Positions 46,309 to 52,903 of a stretch of 52,903 bases of DNA are shown here, in pieces; the first letter of the stretch is position 1; each line of letters opens with the position of its first letter. The stretch comes from Deltaproteobacteria bacterium (lineage in GTDB: Bacteria; Desulfobacterota; Binatia; UBA9968). Below the pieces are notes generated by a model that did not search any database, had not been told where the DNA came from, and worked only from the letters and a program-made list of their open reading frames with translations. The DNA is taken from NCBI GenBank assembly GCA_005879605.1, contig VBKE01000036.1, forward strand, positions 1 through 52,903, given 5' to 3'. A program made the position numbers and the translations under genes.

Positions 46309-47176
46309 ACGTGACGCTCAACTCCTTGGCATCGTCGGGAAGCTCCCCTTGCAGTAAATAGGTGCTGGCATACTCCTTCTCCTCTCCCGGCAGCATTCTT
46401 ACCGGCAAAAGGAGCGCGCATTCCACGAGATCGAGGTGCTGCGCGACAGACTTGGGTTCGACACGATGAACGATTCGCGCAGAAATTTTCTTCGCGCTTA
46501 AATTTTTAACCCGATAGGCGATCTGAAAAAGTTCGCCGGAGCGAGCGACGGTTTCTTTAATGGTGGGTCGAGCTTCCAAACCGTCCTCAGGCGGGACGGT
46601 GGCGGCGAAATTGACGCGCACACCGGCGGCCCAATCAAGGTAGACGCGCCAGACGCGGTCCTCTTTGGCCATCGTGAACTCTTCTTCGCCTTGGATCATC
46701 GTCAAACCATTTTTGCGTTTCAACTGGTCGAGAGAAGTGAGAATTCTTTTTTGCTCGGTTCTGGGTAGCGCATTGAGCCGGTCCTCATCCCAGTTCAAGA
46801 GCAACTCAGACAGGCTGTTGGCGTCCGGCAGCGTGAGCGAAAGCTTGATGCGGCCGCGGTCGTCTTTGAAATCCGTTTTGACCGGCCGGATCTCGATGAA
46901 CTCGGAAAGTTTTCGTCCCACCTCCAAGGTAAATCCTGAAAATGCGCCGCGCTCCCGAACATACACGTCTTCCTTCTTGAGACGCCGGTCTTGCGCTGAA
47001 ATAAGACGGTAGGCTTGTCGATAATCACGCGCATAGACGGCCTTCAGATATTTCATAAGAACGCGAACGGGTTCCGATTCCGGGCTCGGGCGCTCAGCGA
47101 CGAAAAGATAGGCAGGGATGGAAAAAAGCAACGCCACTCCTACAGCAAGTATGACGAAATTTCTGATCGGTTGCAT
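46286..47176 (-). CDS. NTF2-like protein with C-terminal Cox11/CtaG-like domain
   Basis: 296 residues. A membrane helix (8-27) is followed by an NTF2/DUF4878-like region (35-175; LMKYLKAVYARDYRQAYRLI). The C-terminus (185-293) aligns well by eye with Cox11: VRVNFAATVPP, IAYRVKNLSAKKI, then HLDLVECALLLPVRMLPGEE for FNKIQCFCFTEQ-L-PG, ending ELSVTYEFKV for TLSYTFF. Cys253 stands for the CFCF pair, with one Cys only. Cox11 builds CuB in oxidase subunit I. I infer a divergent Cox11 with an added domain. It overlaps SCO copy 2. Confidence 0.78.
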   Translation of the reverse strand: MQPIRNFVILAVGVALLFSIPAYLFVAERPSPESEPVRVLMKYLKAVYARDYRQAYRLISAQDRRLKKEDVYVRERGAFSGFTLEVGRKLSEFIEIRPVKTDFKDDRGRIKLSLTLPDANSLSELLLNWDEDRLNALPRTEQKRILTSLDQLKRKNGLTMIQGEEEFTMAKEDRVWRVYLDWAAGVRVNFAATVPPEDGLEARPTIKETVARSGELFQIAYRVKNLSAKKISARIVHRVEPKSVAQHLDLVECALLLPVRMLPGEEKEYASTYLLQGELPDDAKELSVTYEFKVEH

Positions 47177-47206
47177 TCGTCAGGAATTCAAAAATCGGGC
47201 GGATGA

Positions 47207-47806
47207 TTAACGTGCCTGGGCGGGGATCGTCCAGAGGTAAATTGTCCGGCCGTTGACGCGCTCCGTCTTATCCGGTTTCCAATCGCCCATATCGAATGAA
47301 TGAGAGACGACGCGCGAGCCCGGTTTAAGCTGGCTCAACAGATTGGGCTTGAGTTTCAGATTGACGTCGGGCAGCAAGTACATAGTCACCACCGAGGCGG
47401 GCGAGAGATTCACGGTGAGAATGTCTTGATTGCGAATTTCCGCCAGCTCTTGGACGCCGGCTTTTCTGATATTGTCGCGGGATTCTTTAACCAGGTCGGG
47501 ATCGATCTCGAAACCGACGGCTTTGGCGCCCTTCTTGGCCGCGGCGATGACGATTCGCCCGTCGCCGGAACCGAGATCATAGACCGTGTCACCCTTTTTT
47601 ACTCCGGCCAGCTCGATCATCTTATCAACGACGTCCTGCGGACTCGGAACGAACGGGACAATTTTTTTATCACCGAAGATCGAGTCTTGAGCATGGACGG
47701 TGCCATCGATGAAAAACATGGCGGCTAATCCGACGGGCAGCCACACCGCCAATGCCAATTGGGCGAAAATTCCAATGCGCGCGAATTCTCGCGACGTGCT
47801 CCTCAT
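47207..47806 (-). CDS. Class I methyltransferase-fold protein with a signal peptide
   Basis: 199 residues. Residues 1-40 form a basic-hydrophobic signal ending VHAQ. The rest is a Rossmann methyltransferase with motif I DLGSGDGR (77-84) and a late VSHSFDMGDW. ATG 47806 has AGGGAT upstream; earlier starts are poorer. Export of a SAM-binding fold is odd because SAM is cytoplasmic. It may be membrane-anchored facing inward, or repurposed. It lies between TlpA-like and Cox11-like genes. Confidence 0.8.
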   Translation of the reverse strand: MRSTSREFARIGIFAQLALAVWLPVGLAAMFFIDGTVHAQDSIFGDKKIVPFVPSPQDVVDKMIELAGVKKGDTVYDLGSGDGRIVIAAAKKGAKAVGFEIDPDLVKESRDNIRKAGVQELAEIRNQDILTVNLSPASVVTMYLLPDVNLKLKPNLLSQLKPGSRVVSHSFDMGDWKPDKTERVNGRTIYLWTIPAQAR

Positions 47807-47931
47807 AGTTAATCCCTGATTAGCTGAATTATAGCGAAAGAAATTTTTAATACCGTCTTTTTTAATAAAACACAAAACCAACCTCGTCGCCAGCAGCCAG
47901 CTCGGCTACTGCTCCTCGCCGATCGTCTGCT

Positions 47932-48534
47932 TTATCGGAGCACGCCGGCTTTCTTCAGTCCATCACGCGCGCGCTCCGGCGTCATGGGGCCCAGAACTAT
48001 GTCCCGGATCACTCCCTGGGCGTCGATGAAGAAAGTCGCCGGAGGGCCGAAGATGCGATAAATCCGCTTCACGCTGCTATTGAGATCGAGAGCGATGGGA
48101 AAAACGAGATTGGCCTCCGTGACGTATTGGGTCACGGCGGCTCGCCCGTCTTCAACGGCGATGCCTAGCACACTGTAGCCGTCCTTCGCCGCTTTGGATG
48201 CCAGGTCGTTGATAAGCGGTATTTCCTCCCGGCAGGGGTCGCACCAGCTCGCGAAGAAGTTCATTACCAACGGTTTACCGTGAAAGGTTTGAAGCCCGAC
48301 GGGTTTACCGTCCAGCGATTTAAGATCGAAGCTGAGTGCCGCCGCGCCGACAGCGGGAGCGGAATCTCGACGGGACTGTGGAGTGTTCTGCGACCAAGCG
48401 ATGACCGGCTGGAAAATCAGGTCGGCCACGCAGCAAAATAACGCTAAGCCGCTAAACGACATCCTACTGAGTGCGGTTCTTTGCAGACGTGGTGTCTTTA
48501 TTGGCCAAGCGCTGCGCTCTTTAACACGACCCAT
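47932..48534 (-). CDS. TlpA/ResA-like thioredoxin
   Basis: A 200-residue protein. A basic start and hydrophobic signal (about 25-48) precede a redoxin domain with the active site WCDPC (Cys98/Cys101) and the cis-Pro segment FGPPATFFID. TlpA-type proteins reduce cysteines of SCO and CuA apo-sites or of apocytochromes in the periplasm. ATG 48534 has GAGGGAGAGGAATC upstream and overlaps the preceding gene by 37 bases. It matches the SCO and Cox11-like neighbours functionally. Confidence 0.88.
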   Translation of the reverse strand: MGRVKERSAWPIKTPRLQRTALSRMSFSGLALFCCVADLIFQPVIAWSQNTPQSRRDSAPAVGAAALSFDLKSLDGKPVGLQTFHGKPLVMNFFASWCDPCREEIPLINDLASKAAKDGYSVLGIAVEDGRAAVTQYVTEANLVFPIALDLNSSVKRIYRIFGPPATFFIDAQGVIRDIVLGPMTPERARDGLKKAGVLR

Positions 48535-49841
48535 GATTCCTCTCCCTCTGTTTCCGTCCAGGCGACGTGCAATTCTTTGTCGCACAGCGCCAGCGCCGGC
48601 CGGTTTGCGTTTCCTCTGGCGCGGCTGATTTGTTGCACTGGGCTCCAGGTTTTGCCATCCGGAGCTAAAATCCGGAAGAAAATCTGAGCTTTGTTTGCCT
48701 CATCGAGATTGTCCCAAGCAAAATAAACGGTTCCGTCTTTTGTCACTGCCTGTGTTGTATGGAGTATCTCAGCAGCAGTGTTGGCGTGAATGAGTTGACG
48801 CGGAGCGAATGTTCGGCCACCGTTCTTCGATACGGTGTAGTAAACGCCTGCTTCATCCGGCGAACGGCCGAGTGTAAACCAAGTCATGTGAAGGTACCCG
48901 CGACTGTCCTGACCGATGCTCGGGCCGGAATGCGGGCAGGAAGGGACTTGCCAGCCATCATCGCTGATTTCAACAGACGCGCCGAAGGTCTTCCCCGCAT
49001 CGGTTGATTTACGCAGGACGTGATTGCGAATTTGCTCTTTGCTGACCTGCCGATCCACCATGTAGATGATCTTGCCGCCATCGGCGAAGGCGATACCCAG
49101 GCGGCAACACTCGCATAGCCCTTCGCCTACCTTATAGCTCTTCGTCAACTGCTGGCCGTTAGGGCTAATTCGCATCAGGTAAAGGTCGCGCGGCGTCGGG
49201 TTATCAATTCGGCGATCAATCCACGCCACCAGAACCGTGTGATCGGGCGCAAGCTCGACGATTGGGAAGCGAGCCGTGTCTTTAATCTCGTTGAGTGTCC
49301 GAGCGGGGATGAAACCGCCTTTACCATCTTCCATTGCAAAGCGGATGTTCGCGCGCGTTTTGTCGCCTCTCTGGTTCGGTATCGACCAGACGACGTACAC
49401 CTTATTATCAGGACCGAAAGCGAGCCTCAGCCCGCCTTCTTCTCCCTCGATCGCTTCGACGGCGCTATTGATCCGCTTGGACGGCGACCAAGTCTTGCCG
49501 GCATTGGCTGACGAAGCAAGCAGGGCAACACGCATCGGCGAGGGCGCCATTTTCATGCGTGATTCATGCTGATGAGCCGCAGGTTGCTTCGTTTTGAGCG
49601 AGGGCCCATCGTCATCCTCGGTCCAAACGGCGTACAACCGTCCATCATGGGCGAAGCGCAGGAAGGGCGTGGATGGGTTTTTGTCGTTCTGACCGAGCCG
49701 CTGTTCTGGCCCAAAAGTGACTGAAGCGGAGTGACCGGCGCCACGGCGTGCGCTGATATCAGTGCTGCATGCGGCCAAGAACAAACAGAGTGTGAGTTCG
49801 ACCGTAACGACCGCGACAGTTCGTGTGAATTGTGTTTTCAT
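48498..49841 (-). CDS. BNR-repeat (sialidase-like) lipoprotein with CxCC motif
   Basis: 447 residues. The lipobox LAAC gives Cys25. A beta-propeller follows with BNR/Asp-box turns at ANAGKTWSP (112-120), TDAGKTFGA (280-288) and KNGGRTFAP. Unusual metal-like motifs are GLCECC (241-246), SCPHS (301-305) and the HQHESRMKM stretch (90-98). True sialidase Arg residues are not obvious, so a glycosidase role is doubtful. In this copper region it may bind copper or act as a propeller scaffold. Confidence 0.75.
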   Translation of the reverse strand: MKTQFTRTVAVVTVELTLCLFLAACSTDISARRGAGHSASVTFGPEQRLGQNDKNPSTPFLRFAHDGRLYAVWTEDDDGPSLKTKQPAAHQHESRMKMAPSPMRVALLASSANAGKTWSPSKRINSAVEAIEGEEGGLRLAFGPDNKVYVVWSIPNQRGDKTRANIRFAMEDGKGGFIPARTLNEIKDTARFPIVELAPDHTVLVAWIDRRIDNPTPRDLYLMRISPNGQQLTKSYKVGEGLCECCRLGIAFADGGKIIYMVDRQVSKEQIRNHVLRKSTDAGKTFGASVEISDDGWQVPSCPHSGPSIGQDSRGYLHMTWFTLGRSPDEAGVYYTVSKNGGRTFAPRQLIHANTAAEILHTTQAVTKDGTVYFAWDNLDEANKAQIFFRILAPDGKTWSPVQQISRARGNANRPALALCDKELHVAWTETEGEESWVVLKSAALGQ

Positions 49842-49873
49842 AGTAATCACATTTACTCTGTTTCGCGGAACTT

Positions 49874-50290
49874 TTACTTCGTTGTGAAAGAGACCTTGTC
49901 GGTAGCGTCGAGTTCCGTATTGTGGTCTCCAGTGACGACCCTGAGTTCGAGCGTATGTTGTCCCGGCTTGATGCCGTTCAAAGTTCCCTTCTCGCTTTTA
50001 AACATCCCCATCATTTCGCCATCGACGTAGGCGTGAACATGCTCACCTCGCTTCCCCCTGGTCAGCTTGAACTGAACGGGAACCTTGCCGCCTTTCAGAA
50101 CCTCGCCCGCCTTAGGGGTGACGATCTTGACGCTGGCGCCTTCGGGCGGCTGGAGCGCCGACTTAGCCGGCATCTTCTCCGAATGTTTCATGGGCATGTC
50201 TATGCCCTTCATGTGATCTTGGGCTGGTGCGGGAACGGTCGTAGAAAGAATCCATACGGTCGCGACAATAGTTAAATGTAAATCTTTCAT
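49874..50290 (-). CDS. Small exported Met/His-rich Ig-like protein
   Basis: 138 residues. The signal peptide (1-24) is followed by a Met/His-rich stretch, DHMKGIDMPMKHSEKM (25-40), suited to copper. One domain follows, EGASVKIVTPKAGEVLKGGK ... GEHVHAYVDGEMMGMF ... LELRVVTGDHNTELDA. The same domain forms the C-terminus of the neighbouring CopD. It is probably a periplasmic copper-binding partner. The start ATG is 50290. Confidence 0.78.
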   Translation of the reverse strand: MKDLHLTIVATVWILSTTVPAPAQDHMKGIDMPMKHSEKMPAKSALQPPEGASVKIVTPKAGEVLKGGKVPVQFKLTRGKRGEHVHAYVDGEMMGMFKSEKGTLNGIKPGQHTLELRVVTGDHNTELDATDKVSFTTK

Positions 50291-50309
50291 TTCTCTCCTC
50301 GCCCTTTTC

Positions 50310-51563
50310 TCATTTCACTACAAATTCGACCCGGTCTCGAGCATCCAGTTCCGTTTGGTGATCCTCGGCGACGACGCGTAATTCCAAAACGTGGATTCCC
50401 GGTCTGATACCGTTCAAAGCACCTTGTTTGCTCAAAAACATTCCCATCAGCTCGCCGTCAATATACGCGTGCACATGGTCGCCTCTTTTACCTTTGGTCA
50501 ATTTAAAGCTCAAAGGAACTTGATCGGTTGCAAAGATCTGCCCCGGTGTAGGCGAAAGTATCTTGACGCTGGCGCCTTCCGCGGGCTGAAGTTTTGCGGG
50601 CTCCGGGTTTTGTCCCGCTGCCGCTGAAGCTTGGGCAGCCTGGTGCACGGCGTGAACACCGGGGGGGAGGACGGTGAGCAGTCCGGTCACGAAAAAGATC
50701 AACAAGGCCAAAAAGCTCTCGGCGCCGGCCCTGTTAAGCGCTTTTCTGCCGATGGCGTCTTCGTCGTCGTTATGTCGAGCCGCTCGGAGAAGTTTCGGCT
50801 TGGTGGATAACAAGTTAAGCGCGCCTAAGCCGACCATGCCGAGAAAGAGAGCTAATTTGACTACCAGCACACGACCATAGTCAGTACTGAATAGTGTCTT
50901 TAAAGTGCCGACTTGAACCCAGCTCTGATAAAGACCGGTGACAAGCAAGACGGCGACACTGACAATAGCAAGCAGCGAAAAACGACGGACGATCTCCGCC
51001 GCCCAGGATAGAGGCAGCTTCAAGCGTTTTGTTCCTCGGTAGAGAACCCAAGACAAGGATAATAGCCCGCCGCCCCAAAGTCCCGTTGCAATAAGATGGA
51101 TCGCGTCGGCAGCCACGGCGAGCATCTTGTCCGCGCTTACTGCAACCGCGTGACTGGTCAAACTACGGCTGGCTAATAATGGGAGTGCGGCTAGCATCAA
51201 CAGGCGTATCCCTTTCAAGCTCGCTTTGCTTCTAATCATCCAGAGCGTGATCAAAGCAAGCACTACGCCGTAGCCTTCCCGTAAAAGCCAGACTTTGCCG
51301 CTCTGAGTCATCGAGAGGTAACGAGAAAGAATCTCCAAGGATGGCATCGCGCCGTCTCGAAGCTTTGCTCCTTGAATTAAGAGAGAGAGACAGGCGATTA
51401 CAAGGAAAAGGAGCAATAGAGCCAGGGCTGATACAATAAGGGTTTTTCTCAGTTTCTTCGGCTCGCCCGCAGGCAACAAGAAACCTGCCGTTACTAAGAC
51501 GCCGATCAACAGCGCTAGGACGGCGTAGCCGCTGCCTGAGATAATGGCTTCCAACGCGACCAT
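50310..51563 (-). CDS. copD: CopD copper-import membrane protein with extra C-terminal domain
   Basis: 417 residues. About eight membrane helices of the CopD fold (VALEAIISGSGYAVLALLIG start; HAVAVSADKMLAVAADAIHLIATGLWGGG with the metal-site His; ALLIFFVTGLLTVLPPG) are followed by a roughly 90-residue domain (EGASVKILSPTPGQIF ... DHVHAYIDGELMGMF). CopD moves periplasmic copper inward, receiving it from CopC. The added domain is also a stand-alone gene next door. ATG 51563 is used; a longer frame starts inside the upstream gene. Confidence 0.88.
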   Translation of the reverse strand: MVALEAIISGSGYAVLALLIGVLVTAGFLLPAGEPKKLRKTLIVSALALLLLFLVIACLSLLIQGAKLRDGAMPSLEILSRYLSMTQSGKVWLLREGYGVVLALITLWMIRSKASLKGIRLLMLAALPLLASRSLTSHAVAVSADKMLAVAADAIHLIATGLWGGGLLSLSWVLYRGTKRLKLPLSWAAEIVRRFSLLAIVSVAVLLVTGLYQSWVQVGTLKTLFSTDYGRVLVVKLALFLGMVGLGALNLLSTKPKLLRAARHNDDEDAIGRKALNRAGAESFLALLIFFVTGLLTVLPPGVHAVHQAAQASAAAGQNPEPAKLQPAEGASVKILSPTPGQIFATDQVPLSFKLTKGKRGDHVHAYIDGELMGMFLSKQGALNGIRPGIHVLELRVVAEDHQTELDARDRVEFVVK

Positions 51564-51570
51564 CGGTAAG

Positions 51571-51834
51571 TTATTTTCCTCCCGCGCTGACTGTGAACCG
51601 CAGCACGCCTTCGGTGATGTGTGTCGTATATTTTTGGTTCCATTTCCCGGCGATGCGATAGCTCCTATGTTCGTCGGAGTGATTGCCTTGAATGAGAGAG
51701 ATTGTCGCAATCTGCCCTTTTTCATCTATGGCCGGAGTGATTTCGACCCAGCCGTCGTGGCCTACTGCCAGCTGAGGACGGAGAAACATCAAAGCGATAA
51801 GGATCAATAATTCCGATTTGGTAACAACTGTCAT
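51571..51834 (-). CDS. Short DUF4198-like exported fragment
   Basis: 87 residues with signal peptide 1-24 (AVG|HDG), then HDGWVEITPAIDEKGQIATI and ISLIQGNHSDEHRSYRIAGK. It looks like the start of metal-associated DUF4198 proteins, which are usually about 250 residues. The frame stops after FTVSAGGK. AGGAGCAACATAG precedes ATG. It may be a truncated gene or a real short form. The leading His could bind metal. It lies between copC and copD. Confidence 0.6.
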   Translation of the reverse strand: MTVVTKSELLILIALMFLRPQLAVGHDGWVEITPAIDEKGQIATISLIQGNHSDEHRSYRIAGKWNQKYTTHITEGVLRFTVSAGGK

Positions 51835-51886
51835 CTATGTTGCTCCTGTTGAGGATCGACGCTGCGATCAATAAAAACGTGGTCCA

Positions 51887-52267
51887 TTATTTTTTCGCTA
51901 TGGCGAAAGAAAAATCCCCCTCCGTCACATGCGTGTCTTTTGCCAATGCTTTCCAATAGACGCGGTAGGTGCCGGGCCCGAGGTTTGGAAGATCTACCTC
52001 TAAAACGGTTGCGTCCTTAGAGTTGATGTGGCTGTTACCCTTATCAACTTGCTGCTTGGCAGAGTTGTATACAGCGATGGTGCTGAACGCGGGCTCCAAC
52101 TCCCCATCGAACCAGATCGTTACCTTGGGTGGTGAGTTCGCAATCGTCCAACCCACCCTTGGCTCCGAATGGGTCGGGAAAGCATGGCTCAGGGCTAGAG
52201 AGGGAATAGCTAAAGCTAGTGTCAAAGCCAAGGGCGCACTTAGCGCCGTGTGGGCTAATGGTTTCAT
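51887..52267 (-). CDS. copC: CopC periplasmic copper-binding protein
   Basis: 126 residues. After signal cleavage near residue 27 the mature protein starts HAFPTHSEP, whose N-terminal His28 is the classic Cu(II) ligand; Asp111 and His113 in KDTHVTEGDF complete the site. The Met-rich Cu(I) site of Pseudomonas CopC is absent, giving the Cu(II)-only type. Its ATG overlaps the stop of the upstream outer-membrane-like gene. It is expected to hand copper to CopD. Confidence 0.93.
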   Translation of the reverse strand: MKPLAHTALSAPLALTLALAIPSLALSHAFPTHSEPRVGWTIANSPPKVTIWFDGELEPAFSTIAVYNSAKQQVDKGNSHINSKDATVLEVDLPNLGPGTYRVYWKALAKDTHVTEGDFSFAIAKK

Positions 52268-52903
52268 TTAGGTATAGGCGTGGGACCGATAACTCCCCCG
52301 GGTGTCCAGGTAAAAATGTTGGGCCAGATGTCATCGATGAAGACATGGATCAATCCTCTGACTCCCACGTTTTTGCCCGATGTATTATTCATCGGTACTT
52401 GCGCTTCCAGACCGAGTTGCACATACCGTCCGGCCCATATCAGACCGGGATTGGCAAAAGCAGTTGTCTGGCCCCGATCAGGTTTGGAGGCGTTCGTTGA
52501 TAAGTTGAATTCAACGAGCGGGAAAACACGATCGAACGGCGCGCCGATTCCGACGTCTTTAATGAAAGATTGCAAGTAAGGAATGCTGTAGATCACCGCC
52601 AGTCCATAGTCGATGGTGGTTGGATTATGCTCCTTGTCATCGCCGCTGCCGGTTGTACGGTTGGCCGGATTATTCACGCCGAAGGAGCCCGTGATGGAGA
52701 GCGGCTTAAGATAGCTTAGAGACTCGGGCAAGTCGCCGAGCCCCTTGCCAAAGAAGAGAGCGGGAGTAATCGTCGTGACCCTTTCGGCCACGCGTTTAGG
52801 GCCAACTCCTCCGGCTTCGACTCCCAGGCCCACGCTCAGTATGCCTTCATGCTCGACGCTTCTAAACAAAGCATACTTGAGGGAAAACTCCGGATTGCCT
52901 GCG
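52264..52903 (-). CDS. Probable outer-membrane beta-barrel protein (N-terminus beyond window)
   Basis: The last 213 codons of a protein that enters from the right edge. Alternating amphipathic strands (ILSVGLGVEAGG; LSYLKPLSITGSFGVNN; YVQLGLEAQVPMN) and a terminal IPK fit an outer-membrane barrel or a phenol-degradation MetA-like/transporter-associated family. The stop overlaps the copC start. Function in copper or nutrient passage is inferred from position only. Confidence 0.65.
   Translation of the reverse strand, partial: AGNPEFSLKYALFRSVEHEGILSVGLGVEAGGVGPKRVAERVTTITPALFFGKGLGDLPESLSYLKPLSITGSFGVNNPANRTTGSGDDKEHNPTTIDYGLAVIYSIPYLQSFIKDVGIGAPFDRVFPLVEFNLSTNASKPDRGQTTAFANPGLIWAGRYVQLGLEAQVPMNNTSGKNVGVRGLIHVFIDDIWPNIFTWTPGGVIGPTPIPK

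Noticed and set aside
51564..51725. 54-residue N-terminal extension of CopD
   Set aside because: It overlaps the upstream small gene and carries no hydrophobic leader; ATG 51563 opens at the first membrane helix.

Overview
This 52.9-kb window is chromosomal and dense in genes, with no rRNA, tRNA, CRISPR array or insertion sequence that I can see. It carries a complete Kdo synthesis and LPS-export block (kdsA/B/C/D, lptA/B/C), so the host is a Gram-negative, LPS-making bacterium. The GC-rich coding style, orphan NitT/TauT-like binding proteins, amidohydrolase and alpha/beta-hydrolase neighbours, a tandem ThyX-like protein and dispersed GC-rich palindromes suggest an uncultivated environmental lineage near Desulfobacterota, Binatota, Tectomicrobia or Methylomirabilota. 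That placement is inference and needs a marker-gene tree.

Layout. 1-5.8 kb (leftward): a cut-off exported alpha/beta hydrolase, a tandem ThyX-like protein, and a tightly coupled ketosynthase-methyltransferase-flavoprotein operon. 5.9-10.5 kb (rightward): a TIGR01777 epimerase, an SDR, two alpha/beta hydrolases and a GlcG/HbpS-like protein. 10.9-23.8 kb (leftward): a housekeeping block read as kdsB-pyrG-kdsA-kdsD-kdsC-lptC-lptA-lptB-rpoN-hpf-ptsN-rapZ-ptsH and then metK-ahcY. A strong sigma70-type promoter lies before kdsB, and a second candidate lies before metK. 24-31.7 kb: two orphan ABC binding proteins, a racemase-fold protein without its cysteines, an amidohydrolase, a lysine-rich exported protein, a zinc-ribbon protein, divergent ferritin-like and TenA/PqqC-like diiron candidates, and a Kelch protein.

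31.8-42.8 kb: an M23 peptidase, then a decayed fragment of a von Willebrand (VWA) gene. A rightward two-gene ABC transporter follows (duplicated permease plus ATPase), and then a leftward DUF58/BatA-like/VWA operon that contains the intact relative of the fragment. The ATPase is unusual: its C-terminus carries an AAA-associated domain and then the cytosolic Mg2+-sensor module of MgtE (superhelical N domain plus CBS pair), ending inside the second CBS domain.

42.8-52.9 kb (all leftward): an envelope copper and thiol-redox region. Read 5'->3' it has a beta-barrel-like protein (cut by the edge), CopC, a short DUF4198-like fragment, CopD with an extra C-terminal domain, a Met/His-rich protein made of the same domain, a BNR-repeat lipoprotein with a CxCC motif, a TlpA-like thioredoxin, a methyltransferase-fold protein with a signal peptide, a membrane-anchored Cox11-like protein, SCO, a DUF4382-like protein, a second SCO, VKOR-thioredoxin and QueC. 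Together these look like a copper acquisition and CuA/CuB delivery system for a terminal oxidase encoded elsewhere. The two strongest leads are this region, with its divergent Cox11 fusion, and the ABC-MgtE sensor fusion.
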